Assembly: GCA_039816825.1 (NCBI GenBank)
Contig: JBCBXA010000045.1
Location: forward strand, 1 to 21,308
Origin: JBCBXA01 sp039816825
Lineage (GTDB): Bacteria > Pseudomonadota > Alphaproteobacteria > Rhizobiales > Rhizobiaceae
DNA: 21,308 nucleotides
Direction: 5' to 3'
Below the pieces are notes generated by a model that saw nothing but the letters and a program-made list of their open reading frames with translations, did no database searches and was not told the origin of the DNA. Of the stretch, positions 1-7,165 are shown in pieces. Position numbers and translations under genes: made by a program. Each line of letters starts with the position of its first letter. Position 1 is the stretch's first letter.

Positions 1-77
1 GGATCATCGGCGCGTCTGGTGCCGGTAAGTCTACACTCCTGCGCATGATCAATCGTCTGATCGGCACCTCGGATGGA
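1..77 (+). pseudogene. Inverted internal fragment of phnC (Walker A segment)
   Basis: Frame 3 of the plus strand reads IIGASGAGKSTLLRMINRL followed by IGTSDG. This is the Walker A (P-loop) region and following helix of a phosphonate/phosphate ABC transporter ATPase of the PhnC family. After codon 25 the similarity stops, and the frame ends at a TGA at 156-158 without a Q-loop, signature or Walker B. The N-terminus of the same protein lies on the opposite strand at 72-146, so this piece is inverted relative to its own start. It is either a real rearrangement or a fold-back chimera near a contig end. It cannot make a working ATPase as it stands. Confidence 0.7.
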
Positions 78-146
78 AAGTGTGACGCCGTTGACCGCCG
101 TATTGGTTCCAAAGCGGCGCGTCACCTGTTTCAGTTCGAGAGCCAT
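72..146 (-). pseudogene. phnC: Start of phnC (phosphonate ABC transporter ATPase), interrupted by inversion
   Basis: The minus strand from ATG 146 encodes MALELKQVTRRFGTNTAVNG then VTLSI, the usual first beta strands of PhnC ATPases, just before the PEGQMVG..Walker A stretch. An SD-like AGGGG lies five bases before the ATG. After codon 25 the reading becomes the antisense of the Walker A segment and loses all similarity. PhnC would be the ATPase of the PhnCDE phosphonate importer, and in related alphaproteobacteria it commonly follows the phnGHIJKL-acetyltransferase genes, as here. About ten residues (PEGQMVG-like) that should sit between the two halves are not in the window. The family call is good; whether the gene is really broken in the organism is open. 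Confidence 0.65.
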
Positions 147-225
147 GACATCCCCTGATTTGAAGCGGAGCAGCGCGTCCGCGACGTTCTTGGGGGCACC
201 CGTATTGGGAAAGCACGAAGGCTGT

Positions 226-254
226 GTGTCAGTTTTTTCGCAGTTCTATGACAG
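226..254 (-). promoter_or_regulatory. Pho box (PhoB operator) upstream of phnC, three repeats
   Basis: Read on the minus strand, three 7-base units recur with 4-base spacers: CTGTCAT (254-248), CTGCGAA (243-237) and CTGACAC (232-226). The 11-base period is that of PhoB sites, whose consensus is built on CTGTCAT-N4-CTGTCAT. The site is about 80 bases upstream of the phnC ATG and downstream of the acetyltransferase stop. This suggests that phnC and the genes beyond the left edge have their own phosphate-starvation promoter. Apart from this site, I see nothing else in 147-292 except a small GC-rich palindrome (GCGCGAGCGC, 261-270). Confidence 0.6.
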
Positions 255-292
255 TGGACAGCGCGAGCGCGGGAAAACCTGAAGGACAATAA

Positions 293-910
293 TTACAGAT
301 ATTTAGAGACGAAATCCGCAGCACTCAGCGACCGAAAATCAGGCAAGGCTGTGTGCAACTTGTCATGACTCCAGTCCCACCATGACAACTTCATAAGGCC
401 TTCCACCGTCCGATCATCGAACCTGGGTCTGATGGGCTTGGCCGCAACGCCGCCCACCACCACGAACGGCGCGACATCTTTGGACACGACAGCGCCGGCA
501 CCAATGACGGCACCATCGCCAATTGTGACACCCGGCAGCACAGTCGCGCCGTGACCGACCCAGACATCGTGGCCAATGGTGACCGCATTTTCACGGCGCC
601 AGCCAAAGAACTCTTCTTCATGGGTGGCGCCATCAAAATAGTCGCCTGCACGATAGGTGAAATGGTGTTGGGTAGCGCGCCAGGTGGGGTGATTGGTGGC
701 GTTGATCCGCACAAAACTTGCGATATTGGCGAACTTGCCAACCTTCGCGCACCATACCGACCCATGCTCCATGATGTAGGAGTAGTCGCCGAACTCAACT
801 TCCGACAGAGCGGTGTGCGCGGCGACTTCTGTGTAGCGCCCCAGCGTGCTGTTCTGCACACTTGCGGTGGGATCAATCAGTGGCTCCAAGCCGAGTTTTT
901 TGGTCGACAT
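293..910 (-). CDS. Phosphonate-operon hexapeptide-repeat acetyltransferase
   Basis: A 205-residue left-handed beta-helix transferase of the chloramphenicol/xenobiotic acetyltransferase type. This family accompanies C-P lyase genes in many alphaproteobacteria (the phosphonate-metabolism hexapeptide transferase family). Imperfect hexapeptide repeats fill residues 15-60 and again about 110-150 (for example VTIGHDVWVGHGATVLPGVT and IGDGAVIGAGAVVS). H73 in the TNHPTWR segment is a candidate catalytic histidine. Its role may be to N-acetylate aminoalkylphosphonates, as PhnO does, although PhnO is a GNAT protein and the substrate here is unknown. I chose ATG 910, with GAG seven bases upstream, over an in-frame TTG at 922. 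It is last in the phnG-to-L run, about 20 bases after phnL. Confidence 0.8.
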   Translation of the reverse strand: MSTKKLGLEPLIDPTASVQNSTLGRYTEVAAHTALSEVEFGDYSYIMEHGSVWCAKVGKFANIASFVRINATNHPTWRATQHHFTYRAGDYFDGATHEEEFFGWRRENAVTIGHDVWVGHGATVLPGVTIGDGAVIGAGAVVSKDVAPFVVVGGVAAKPIRPRFDDRTVEGLMKLSWWDWSHDKLHTALPDFRSLSAADFVSKYL

Positions 911-930
911 GACGAAACTCAAGCGGCTCG

Positions 931-1635
931 CTACGTCGCCGCGAAAGCGGTCACGTCAATGACCTCATCGGCGACCGCGTCGCGGACATCCTGGTCATGA
1001 AAGATGCCCAGCATGGCGACGTTGGCGTTCTTCTTCTCCTGAATCATGTCGATGACCACTCCGCGATTGCGCGCGTCAAGAGAGGCTGTCGGCTCATCGA
1101 GCAGCAATATCGGATGATCGGTAATGAAGCCGCGGGCGATGTTCACACGTTGCTGCTCACCGCCCGAAAAGGTTGCCGGCGGCAGATCCCAGAGGGCCTC
1201 GGGCAGGTTCAAACGTGTCAGGAGATCGCGGGCCTTGTTGCCTGCGGTTTCATGATCAACACCGCGCGTCACCAGGGGCTGCGCCACAACTTCGAGCGCG
1301 GAGACGCGGGGCAGAACCCTCAGAAACTGGCTGACATAGCCAATTGTCCGGTCGCGAATGTCGATGACAGTCCGCGGCGCGGCGCTCGCAAGATCAACGG
1401 CCTGACCGGCGTGCCAAACCTCAACACGCCCCTCGTCAATGCCGTAATTGCCGTACAGCATTTTCAGAATGGAGGATTTGCCCGCGCCCGAAGGCCCGCC
1501 CAGCACATGGGTTTTTCCGGCTTCCAGAGAAAAGTTCACATCGGAGACGACGGGTATTTCGGCACCACCGCGCAGATGCATCGTGAACCCTTTGGCCACC
1601 TGGATTGCGGCCAGTGGCTGTTTGGCATCGACCAT
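931..1635 (-). CDS. phnL: C-P lyase accessory ABC-type ATPase PhnL
   Basis: A 234-residue soluble ABC ATPase. Walker A is GPSGAGKS (47-54), the signature is SGGEQQR (157-163), and Walker B is ILLLDEP (176-182), followed by a histidine switch in IFHDQD. PhnL is required for the first step of C-P lyase metabolism, the PhnI-dependent attachment of phosphonate to ribose of ATP; in structural work PhnK and PhnL associate with the PhnGHIJ core. They are not transport ATPases, and no permease is adjacent. The length matches E. coli PhnL (about 226). It starts two bases after the phnK stop, so it is probably translated by coupling. Confidence 0.93.
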   Translation of the reverse strand: MVDAKQPLAAIQVAKGFTMHLRGGAEIPVVSDVNFSLEAGKTHVLGGPSGAGKSSILKMLYGNYGIDEGRVEVWHAGQAVDLASAAPRTVIDIRDRTIGYVSQFLRVLPRVSALEVVAQPLVTRGVDHETAGNKARDLLTRLNLPEALWDLPPATFSGGEQQRVNIARGFITDHPILLLDEPTASLDARNRGVVIDMIQEKKNANVAMLGIFHDQDVRDAVADEVIDVTAFAAT

Positions 1636-1637
1636 GA

Positions 1638-2426
1638 TCAGACCTGCAAAATGGATGAAACGAGAAGTTGCGTGTAGGGCTCGCGCGGGTCGTCCAGCAC
1701 CCGGTCAGTCAGACCACTCTCGATCACCTGACCATCTTTCATCACGAGCATCCGGTGCGAGAGCAGCCGCGCCACGGCCAGATCGTGCGTCACGACGATG
1801 ACGGCCAACCCCAGATCAGTGACCAGGCCACGAACCAGATCAAGGAGCCGTGCCTGAACCGACACGTCGAGACCGCCGGTTGGTTCGTCCATGAAGACCA
1901 GACGCGGACCCGTCACCAGATTGCGGGCGATCTGAAGGCGCTGGCGCATGCCGCCGGAAAAGGTGCGGGGCTGGTCGTCGATACGATCCACCGCGATCTC
2001 AACCCTTTCGAGCCAATCGCCGGCTCGACCCCGAATATCGCCATAGTGACGCTCGCCGACCGCCATCAGCCGTTCGCCAACATTGGCACCCGCTGAGACC
2101 GTCATGCGCAGGCCGTCAGCCGGGTTCTGGTGCACAAAGCCCCAGTCGGTACGCATGAGAAAGCGACGCTCCGCCTCTCCAAGTTCAAACAGATTGCGGC
2201 TCACGCCATCGCGCATCTGATAGTAAACGCCGCCTGTGGTCGGCTGGAGCCTGGTGGACACGCAGTTGAGAAGCGTCGTCTTGCCCGACCCGCTCTCGCC
2301 TACGATGGCCAGCACTTCGCCCGGAAACAGCTCGAAGCTCACCTCTTCACAACCAAGCCTCTGGCCGTAGAACTTGCTGATGCCATCGACCTTCAGCAGC
2401 GGAGTTTCTGTGTTCTGGCTGGTCAT
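1638..2426 (-). CDS. phnK: C-P lyase ABC-type ATPase PhnK
   Basis: A 262-residue ABC ATPase with Walker A GESGSGKT (43-50), signature SGGMRQR (157-163), Walker B LVFMDEP (176-182) and switch histidine H214. It also shows the C-terminal oligopeptide-transporter-like REPYTQLL motif typical of PhnK. In E. coli PhnK binds the PhnJ surface of the PhnGHIJ core and, with PhnL, couples ATP use to C-P lyase turnover. The ATG overlaps the phnJ stop as ATGA (2426-2423), a sign of translational coupling with the fused phnJ. Confidence 0.95.
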   Translation of the reverse strand: MTSQNTETPLLKVDGISKFYGQRLGCEEVSFELFPGEVLAIVGESGSGKTTLLNCVSTRLQPTTGGVYYQMRDGVSRNLFELGEAERRFLMRTDWGFVHQNPADGLRMTVSAGANVGERLMAVGERHYGDIRGRAGDWLERVEIAVDRIDDQPRTFSGGMRQRLQIARNLVTGPRLVFMDEPTGGLDVSVQARLLDLVRGLVTDLGLAVIVVTHDLAVARLLSHRMLVMKDGQVIESGLTDRVLDDPREPYTQLLVSSILQV

Positions 2427-3928
2427 TCCGCTGCCTCCAGATCGGCGGCGGCCGCGCTCATCGGTCCAAAGAAACCGGCTGCCCTGCGGCGTTCACAGAA
2501 GTCGGTGTCGGAACAGCAATAGAGGCGGCTGCCTTTGTCATCGAGTACGACTTCATCAAGGTAGACATTCTCGGCTCCGCAAAGACCGCACGGCACATCG
2601 AACTTGTTCACCTCAAATGGGTGGTCTTCGAAGTCCAGGCTCACGACCTTCGTGTAGGGGGGAATGGCGTAGATGCGCTTTTCACGACCGGCGCCAAACA
2701 GCTGCAGCGCGGCACAATTGTCCATCTTCGGATTGTCGAACTTGGGCGTAGGCGACGGATCCATCACATATCTGTCCTGCACCAGAACGGGATAGGCGTA
2801 GGTCGTTGCGATATGGCCGTTTCGGGCGATATCCTCGTAGAGCTTGACGTGCATCAGCCCGTATTCTTCGAGGGCGTGCATCACACGGGTTTCGGTCTCG
2901 CGGGGCTCGAGGAACCGCAGCGGCTCGGGAATGGGAACCTGATAGACGAGGACCTGATCGTCCGTCAGCGTTTTCTCGGGAATGCGATGGCGTGTCTGGA
3001 TAACGCTCGCTTCTTCGGTATGGGTCGTGGTCTCGACGCCGGCCGTCTTCTCAAAAAACTTACGGATCGAGACTGCATTGGTCGTGTCGTCCGAGCCCTG
3101 GTCGATCACCTTGAGTGTGTCGTCAGCGCCCAGAATGCTTGCCGTCACCTGAACACCGCCTGTACCCCAGCCATAGGGCATCGGCATCTCACGGCTCGCA
3201 AAGGGAACCTGATATCCCGGAATGGCGATGCCTTTCAGGATCGCCCGGCGGATCATGCGCTTTGTCTGTTCATCCAGATAGGCAAAATTGTAGTCAGCGA
3301 TCTTGGGAGCCGTTCCTTGAGGAAGAAGACCCAGTTCGCGCAGCGCAGACCCCGCCTGTTCAGCGTCCTCAAATTGAATGGCAGTCAGTCCGGCCCTGCG
3401 GGCCCCGTCCACATTGCCTGCGCTGTCATCGATGAAAACACATTCATCAGCCCGCAGCGCATTGCGACTGAGAAGCCGCTCAAAGGCTGCTGTGTCCGGT
3501 TTCATCAGGCGCTCGTGGGCGGATACGAAGACGTCCGCCATGCGCTCAACAATAGGAAAGTTCCGCTTCAATGCGCCATAGGCGAGCGATCCGCAGTTTG
3601 TCATACCGACAACCCGCACACCATTGTCCAACAATGACTGGATCAATGCTGCGGTGCCGGCGACTGGTGTCTGGTGCGCCAGATCGATGTGATCGACATA
3701 GGCTTGAAGAAATTCGGAACGCTCAGGGTCGACTTCCCTCATGGCGGATAAAGATGCGCTCACATCCTCTCCGGCGTCCATGACGGTGCCAACCCATGCC
3801 TTGAAATTATGCCGCTCCATTTCGGCATGTGCCTGCGAAGGGGAAACATCAATTGCGCCGAAAGCCAGTTCCGGCTCCCATTTGTTGATGACATTCCCGA
3901 AGTCGAAAATGACGGTGGAGAGGGTCAT
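2423..3928 (-). CDS. phnJ: HAD phosphatase - PhnJ (C-P lyase) fusion protein
   Basis: One open frame of 501 residues with two complete domains. Residues 1 to about 204 are a HAD hydrolase resembling YihX-type sugar-1-phosphatases: motif I FDFGNV with nucleophile D9, motif II MTN (T110), motif III K143 in MKPD, motif IV FIDD (D167/D168). Residues 211-501 are full PhnJ, the radical-SAM C-P lyase cleaving ribose 1-methylphosphonate 5-phosphate. They keep the IPGYQVPF glycyl-radical loop (G238, equal to E. coli G32) and C447, C450, C472, C478 (E. coli C241, C244, C266, C272; constant offset 206). PhnJ is normally about 280-300 residues with no HAD domain. No ATG, GTG or TTG codon lies in frame between about residues 186 and 224, so PhnJ has no evident start of its own. 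The ATG overlaps the phnI stop as ATGA, and the stop overlaps phnK. Confidence 0.92.
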   Translation of the reverse strand: MTLSTVIFDFGNVINKWEPELAFGAIDVSPSQAHAEMERHNFKAWVGTVMDAGEDVSASLSAMREVDPERSEFLQAYVDHIDLAHQTPVAGTAALIQSLLDNGVRVVGMTNCGSLAYGALKRNFPIVERMADVFVSAHERLMKPDTAAFERLLSRNALRADECVFIDDSAGNVDGARRAGLTAIQFEDAEQAGSALRELGLLPQGTAPKIADYNFAYLDEQTKRMIRRAILKGIAIPGYQVPFASREMPMPYGWGTGGVQVTASILGADDTLKVIDQGSDDTTNAVSIRKFFEKTAGVETTTHTEEASVIQTRHRIPEKTLTDDQVLVYQVPIPEPLRFLEPRETETRVMHALEEYGLMHVKLYEDIARNGHIATTYAYPVLVQDRYVMDPSPTPKFDNPKMDNCAALQLFGAGREKRIYAIPPYTKVVSLDFEDHPFEVNKFDVPCGLCGAENVYLDEVVLDDKGSRLYCCSDTDFCERRRAAGFFGPMSAAAADLEAAE

Positions 3929-5064
3929 TCCGCAGCCTCCGGCATGGGGTTGGGTATTTCGCTTTCGGAACCATTGTCGGAGGCAGCGTCGTGTTCCGCG
4001 CGCATCATGCGCACAAGCTCCAGCTCTGCCTGAAAGTCGACATAGTGGGGGAGCTTCAGATGCTCGACGAAGCCAGTCGCCTGGACATTGTCGGAGTGCG
4101 AGATAACGAACTCCTGATCCTGCGCCGGAGCAACGACGTCTTCTCCGAGCTCTTTTGCTCGCAAGGAACGGTCGCAAAGCGCCATGGACATGGCCTTGCG
4201 CTCGGACTGGCCGAGTACCAGGCCATAGCCCCGCGTAAACTGAGGCGGCACAGTTCTCGAACCGGCAAACTGATTGACCATCTGGCATTCGGTCAGCCGA
4301 ATGCGACCGAGGGTGACGGTGATGCCGAGCTCGGGCACGAAGTGGCGCACGTCCACTTCCCCAATTCGGATCTCGCCGGCAAAGGGGTGGGAACGACCAA
4401 ACCCGCGCTGCGTGGAATAGCCCAGCGCCAGCAAAAAGCCCTCATCGCCCCGGGACAACGCCTGAAGCCGCTCTTCGCGGCTCATGGGGAATTCGATCGG
4501 CGTCCGGGTGATGTCGCCCGGCGCGCCCATGGCTTCCGTCGCTTCCGATGGGTCTCCGTCACCTTCAATGAGGTCTTCCTGCGCCAGAATGTCGGAAACG
4601 CGCATGGTCTCCTCACCAGACGCATCGTCTCTCGCGGGCGGCGCATCGACGTCCTCATCGGTGGCCAGACGCGGGTCGAGCAGACGGTGTGTATAGTCGA
4701 AAGTGGGCCCAAGCATCTGCCCGCCCGGCAGATCCTTGTAAGTGGCGGAGATGCGTCGCTCGATCTGCATCTCACCCGTCTCGACGGGCTCAGAGAAGCC
4801 GAACCGCGGGAGGGTCGTGCGATAAGCCCGCAGCAGAAAAATAGCTTCAATCAAGTCGCCTCGGGACTGCTTGACGGCAAGTGCGGCAAGCTCGGTGTCG
4901 TAGAGCGAGCCCTCGCTCATGACGCGATCCACCGCGAGAGCCAGTTGGCTTGCGATCTGCGCCAGTGTCATATCGGGCAGCGAGCGATCCCCTCTGCGTC
5001 GGTCGGCGAGAAGGGCGTGAGCGTTCGCAATAGCCGCCTCGCCCCCTTTGACTGCCACATACAT
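3925..5064 (-). CDS. phnI: C-P lyase core subunit PhnI (nucleosidase)
   Basis: A 379-residue PhnI. This subunit carries the nucleosidase/phosphonate-transfer activity that, with PhnG, PhnH and PhnL, makes ribose 1-methylphosphonate 5-triphosphate from ATP and methylphosphonate. The start MYVAVKGGE is characteristic of the family. An upstream in-frame start would add 18 residues without similarity, so ATG 5064 is preferred; it overlaps the phnH stop as TAATG. Conserved blocks include FAGEIRIGEVDV and LGRIRLTECQMVNQF in the second half. E. coli PhnI has 354 residues. The extra length here includes an acidic stretch around residues 140-180 and a polar tail. Confidence 0.94.
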   Translation of the reverse strand: MYVAVKGGEAAIANAHALLADRRRGDRSLPDMTLAQIASQLALAVDRVMSEGSLYDTELAALAVKQSRGDLIEAIFLLRAYRTTLPRFGFSEPVETGEMQIERRISATYKDLPGGQMLGPTFDYTHRLLDPRLATDEDVDAPPARDDASGEETMRVSDILAQEDLIEGDGDPSEATEAMGAPGDITRTPIEFPMSREERLQALSRGDEGFLLALGYSTQRGFGRSHPFAGEIRIGEVDVRHFVPELGITVTLGRIRLTECQMVNQFAGSRTVPPQFTRGYGLVLGQSERKAMSMALCDRSLRAKELGEDVVAPAQDQEFVISHSDNVQATGFVEHLKLPHYVDFQAELELVRMMRAEHDAASDNGSESEIPNPMPEAAE

Positions 5065-5705
5065 TAGGCGCTCCTCTCCGTTGCGTTCACCGTCAGAACG
5101 GTCGAGCGCGGAAGGCACATCAGTGCCTCTTCGCCGACAAACACGAAGTCGAGCCCGCGCGGGAAAAGCCGGTGATTGTCCTGAAGTCGAGGCACCAGAC
5201 CGTCGGGCAGGCTCCCAAGGCGTAATTCAGCACTGCCGTTGATGCCTGGACCGGTCAGCGTCACGCCGCTGGCAGTTGCCAAGTCTGTCACCTCGACGAT
5301 CAGGGTGGCCGAGCGGTCCGGGTAAGTCTGAATGCCTTGAGCGAGCCCGCTCAACTCCGTGAGGCCGTCGATGCTAGAAAGGAATGCGAAAGCGGCTGCC
5401 TCGGGTCGATCTGTAACCGGAGCTCCGGTGTTGAAGGCCAGCCATTGCGCGAAACCGGAACGCTCCATCTCGTCATCCAGAAGCACGTGCGTGTCTGCGT
5501 CACACAGCGTGGCGGCCACTGCTGCCGTTGCCGCGCGTATGCCTCCCAAGTCACCCGTCAGATCCGGCAAATGGTGCACGGTTCCCGGTCGCGCCATGGC
5601 ATTCATGATCGCACGAAAGGTCTGCTGACTGCCGTGCACAGGATCGGCAAAGGCTCCCACGAAAGCAGTGCCTGTACCGGTGCCCGTTTGATGGAGTTCG
5701 CCCAT
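5064..5705 (-). CDS. phnH: C-P lyase core subunit PhnH
   Basis: A 213-residue PhnH, the non-catalytic subunit at the periphery of the PhnG2H2I2J2 core. Family features are the N-terminal ..FADPVHGSQQTFRAIMNAMARPG block (about 18-40) and the C-terminal NHRLFPRGLDFVF and LMCLPRST segments. ATG 5705 is chosen because it lies one base after the phnG stop and starts right at the conserved part. The frame stays open further upstream inside phnG, but that extension is arginine-rich and unlike PhnH. Its TAA overlaps the phnI ATG. Confidence 0.93.
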   Translation of the reverse strand: MGELHQTGTGTGTAFVGAFADPVHGSQQTFRAIMNAMARPGTVHHLPDLTGDLGGIRAATAAVAATLCDADTHVLLDDEMERSGFAQWLAFNTGAPVTDRPEAAAFAFLSSIDGLTELSGLAQGIQTYPDRSATLIVEVTDLATASGVTLTGPGINGSAELRLGSLPDGLVPRLQDNHRLFPRGLDFVFVGEEALMCLPRSTVLTVNATERSA

Positions 5706-5706
5706 G

Positions 5707-6180
5707 TCAGTCACCCCGCACCATGGTGAAGAAGTCCACTTTGGTCGCGGCCGTCTCCCGCGCCAGCTTGGCGTCCCGGTCTGCCTGTGATGCTTCGAGC
5801 GGCTCGATGATCCGCTGCATGATCTGGGCACCCCATTTCTCGCTTGATGCCATGGCATCAATGACAGCGGCCAATTTGGTCTTCTGCTCGTCCCGGCCCA
5901 GCATGATCGAGTGCCCCACCGTTCCGTCGCCCAGGCGTACGGTGGCGCGGGTCACAGTGGCTTCTGAAAAATTGAACGCGCTGCCGCCTCCGCCCATACG
6001 TCCGCGCAATGCGATGAGGCCGGTCTCAGGACCGCGGATCAGCTCGCATTCTGGGTCCACATCCAACTGAGACCAGAGCGCTTTGAGTTCACCGGCTTGG
6101 CTGAGCGCCAGGGCGGACATGACGCGCGCTCTGGTTTCGCCGCCGGCATCGACGGATGGGGATGTCATTTCAGCTGTCAT
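5707..6180 (-). CDS. phnG: C-P lyase core subunit PhnG
   Basis: A 157-residue PhnG with the diagnostic glycine-rich motif GGGGSAFNFSEATVTR (63-78) and the following GHSIMLGRD-type block. PhnG forms the heart of the C-P lyase core with PhnI and PhnJ. It is the first gene of the minus-strand operon and faces phnF across 92 bases. Neither ATG 6180 nor an in-frame ATG at 6168 has an obvious SD, so the first is kept by position only. Length agrees with E. coli PhnG (150). Confidence 0.93.
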   Translation of the reverse strand: MTAEMTSPSVDAGGETRARVMSALALSQAGELKALWSQLDVDPECELIRGPETGLIALRGRMGGGGSAFNFSEATVTRATVRLGDGTVGHSIMLGRDEQKTKLAAVIDAMASSEKWGAQIMQRIIEPLEASQADRDAKLARETAATKVDFFTMVRGD

Positions 6181-6196
6181 AATTTGTCTACTGAAC

Positions 6197-6209
6197 TATA
6201 CAATTTATA
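6197..6209. promoter_or_regulatory. Candidate PhnF operator / -10 region of phnG
   Basis: TATACAATTTATA is an imperfect 13-base palindrome in the AT-rich centre of the phnF-phnG gap. GntR/HutC regulators typically bind short AT-rich palindromes in such gaps, and TATAAA-like sequences here could also serve as the phnG -10. The assignment rests on position and symmetry only. Confidence 0.3.
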
Positions 6210-6229
6210 ACTTGTGCTATCGCCGGTGC

Positions 6230-6247
6230 ATGACACTATCGTGACGA
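6230..6247 (-). promoter_or_regulatory. Candidate Pho box of the phnG operon
   Basis: On the minus strand TCGTCAC (6247-6241), a 4-base spacer GATA and GTGTCAT (6236-6230) give the 7-4-7 layout of a PhoB site, weaker than the one before phnC. It is 50 bases upstream of the phnG ATG. C-P lyase genes are classically PhoB-dependent, so a site is expected here. Confidence 0.4.
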
Positions 6248-6272
6248 CCATCGGCTTTGGGGAGCAAAACCG

Positions 6273-7001
6273 ATGATGGATAGAGAATCCGGCGTGGCGC
6301 TTTGGCGGCAGATTGCCGACGCCCTGGCCGGTGACATCGCTTCCGGGCAGTTTGCGGAAGGCGACCGCTTGCCGTCCGAGGCAGCTCTGGCGGAGCGCTT
6401 TGGGGTCAATCGCCACACTGTGCGCGCCTCGATTGCCGATCTGGTTTCGAGGCAGCTTCTGCAATCAAGACGCGGCAGCGGCACCTATATACGCAAGCAG
6501 GCGAAGCTGATTTATCCGATTTCGAGGCGCACCCGCTTCTCGGCAGCCACGTCTGGCCAGGGCGCGACACGCGGCATTACGGTGCTTGAGAGCCTGGTTG
6601 AGTCTGCATCTGAAGACGTACGCCGCGCCTTGAGGCTTGGCGGCGGTGCCCAAGTTGAGCGCCTGGAAACCATCTCCACCCTCGACGAGGTCCCCATAGC
6701 AAAGGCCACCTCCCGGTTCGATGCTACCCGGTTCAAGGGCATCGGTGCGGTGCTGAAGCAGACCGGCTCGATCACCAAATCCCTCGCGACGTTTGGAGTG
6801 CCGGACTATGTGCGCGCCCTCAGTGAAGTCACTTCCCGACACGCTTCCCAGGATGAGATAGACAGTCTTTCTCTATCACCCGGCGCCATCGTGCTCTGCG
6901 TTACATCGGTCAATGAGGACATGTCCGGTCAACCGATAGAGTATGGCCAGACCGTTTTCGCGGCGGAGCGTACAACGCTGCAATTTGAACCAGCGGCCTG
7001 A
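6273..7001 (+). CDS. phnF: GntR/HutC-family phosphonate regulator PhnF
   Basis: A 242-residue transcription regulator. A GntR winged helix-turn-helix occupies about residues 8-75 (LPSEAALAERFGVNRHTVRA, then SRRGSGTYI in the wing). A UTRA effector domain follows (about 95-238, ending in IEYGQTVFAAERTTL). It is divergent from phnG, the common arrangement for PhnF, which is thought to respond to phosphonate or phosphorylated ligands. GGGGAG about ten bases before ATG 6273 serves as SD; a second ATG follows immediately. Local repression of the phn operon is inferred from position. Confidence 0.88.
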   Translation: MMDRESGVALWRQIADALAGDIASGQFAEGDRLPSEAALAERFGVNRHTVRASIADLVSRQLLQSRRGSGTYIRKQAKLIYPISRRTRFSAATSGQGATRGITVLESLVESASEDVRRALRLGGGAQVERLETISTLDEVPIAKATSRFDATRFKGIGAVLKQTGSITKSLATFGVPDYVRALSEVTSRHASQDEIDSLSLSPGAIVLCVTSVNEDMSGQPIEYGQTVFAAERTTLQFEPAA

Positions 7002-7165
7002 ATTGCCTCGGGCGGATGTTTTGCCGTTAAAGGGTCATTCGCGACAGGTTTGAAAGTAGTAGTAGTGCTAGGGCGTGGAGAGGCAGGAAATCGAGGAGGC
7101 TGATGGTTAGAAGCGGTGGCGAACCCCTTTGCATCCAACGCAACGATTCCATCAGAGCGGATTAT

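Noticed and set aside
911..922. TTG start of the acetyltransferase at 922
   Set aside because: ATG 910 has a GAG element at normal spacing; TTG 922 adds only four residues and has no SD.
2621..3637. Long plus-strand frame (338 codons) opposite phnJ
   Set aside because: It is antisense to the strongly conserved HAD-PhnJ gene, has no recognisable family or SD, and arises from GC-rich codon usage on the other strand.
3929..4288. In-frame extension of the phnJ fusion 120 codons upstream of ATG 3928
   Set aside because: The extension lies inside phnI and is arginine/cysteine-rich. ATG 3928 overlaps the phnI stop as ATGA and begins exactly at the HAD domain.
3991..5067. Long plus-strand frame (358 codons) opposite phnI
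   Set aside because: Mirror of phnI; the composition is histidine/arginine-rich and no domain is visible.
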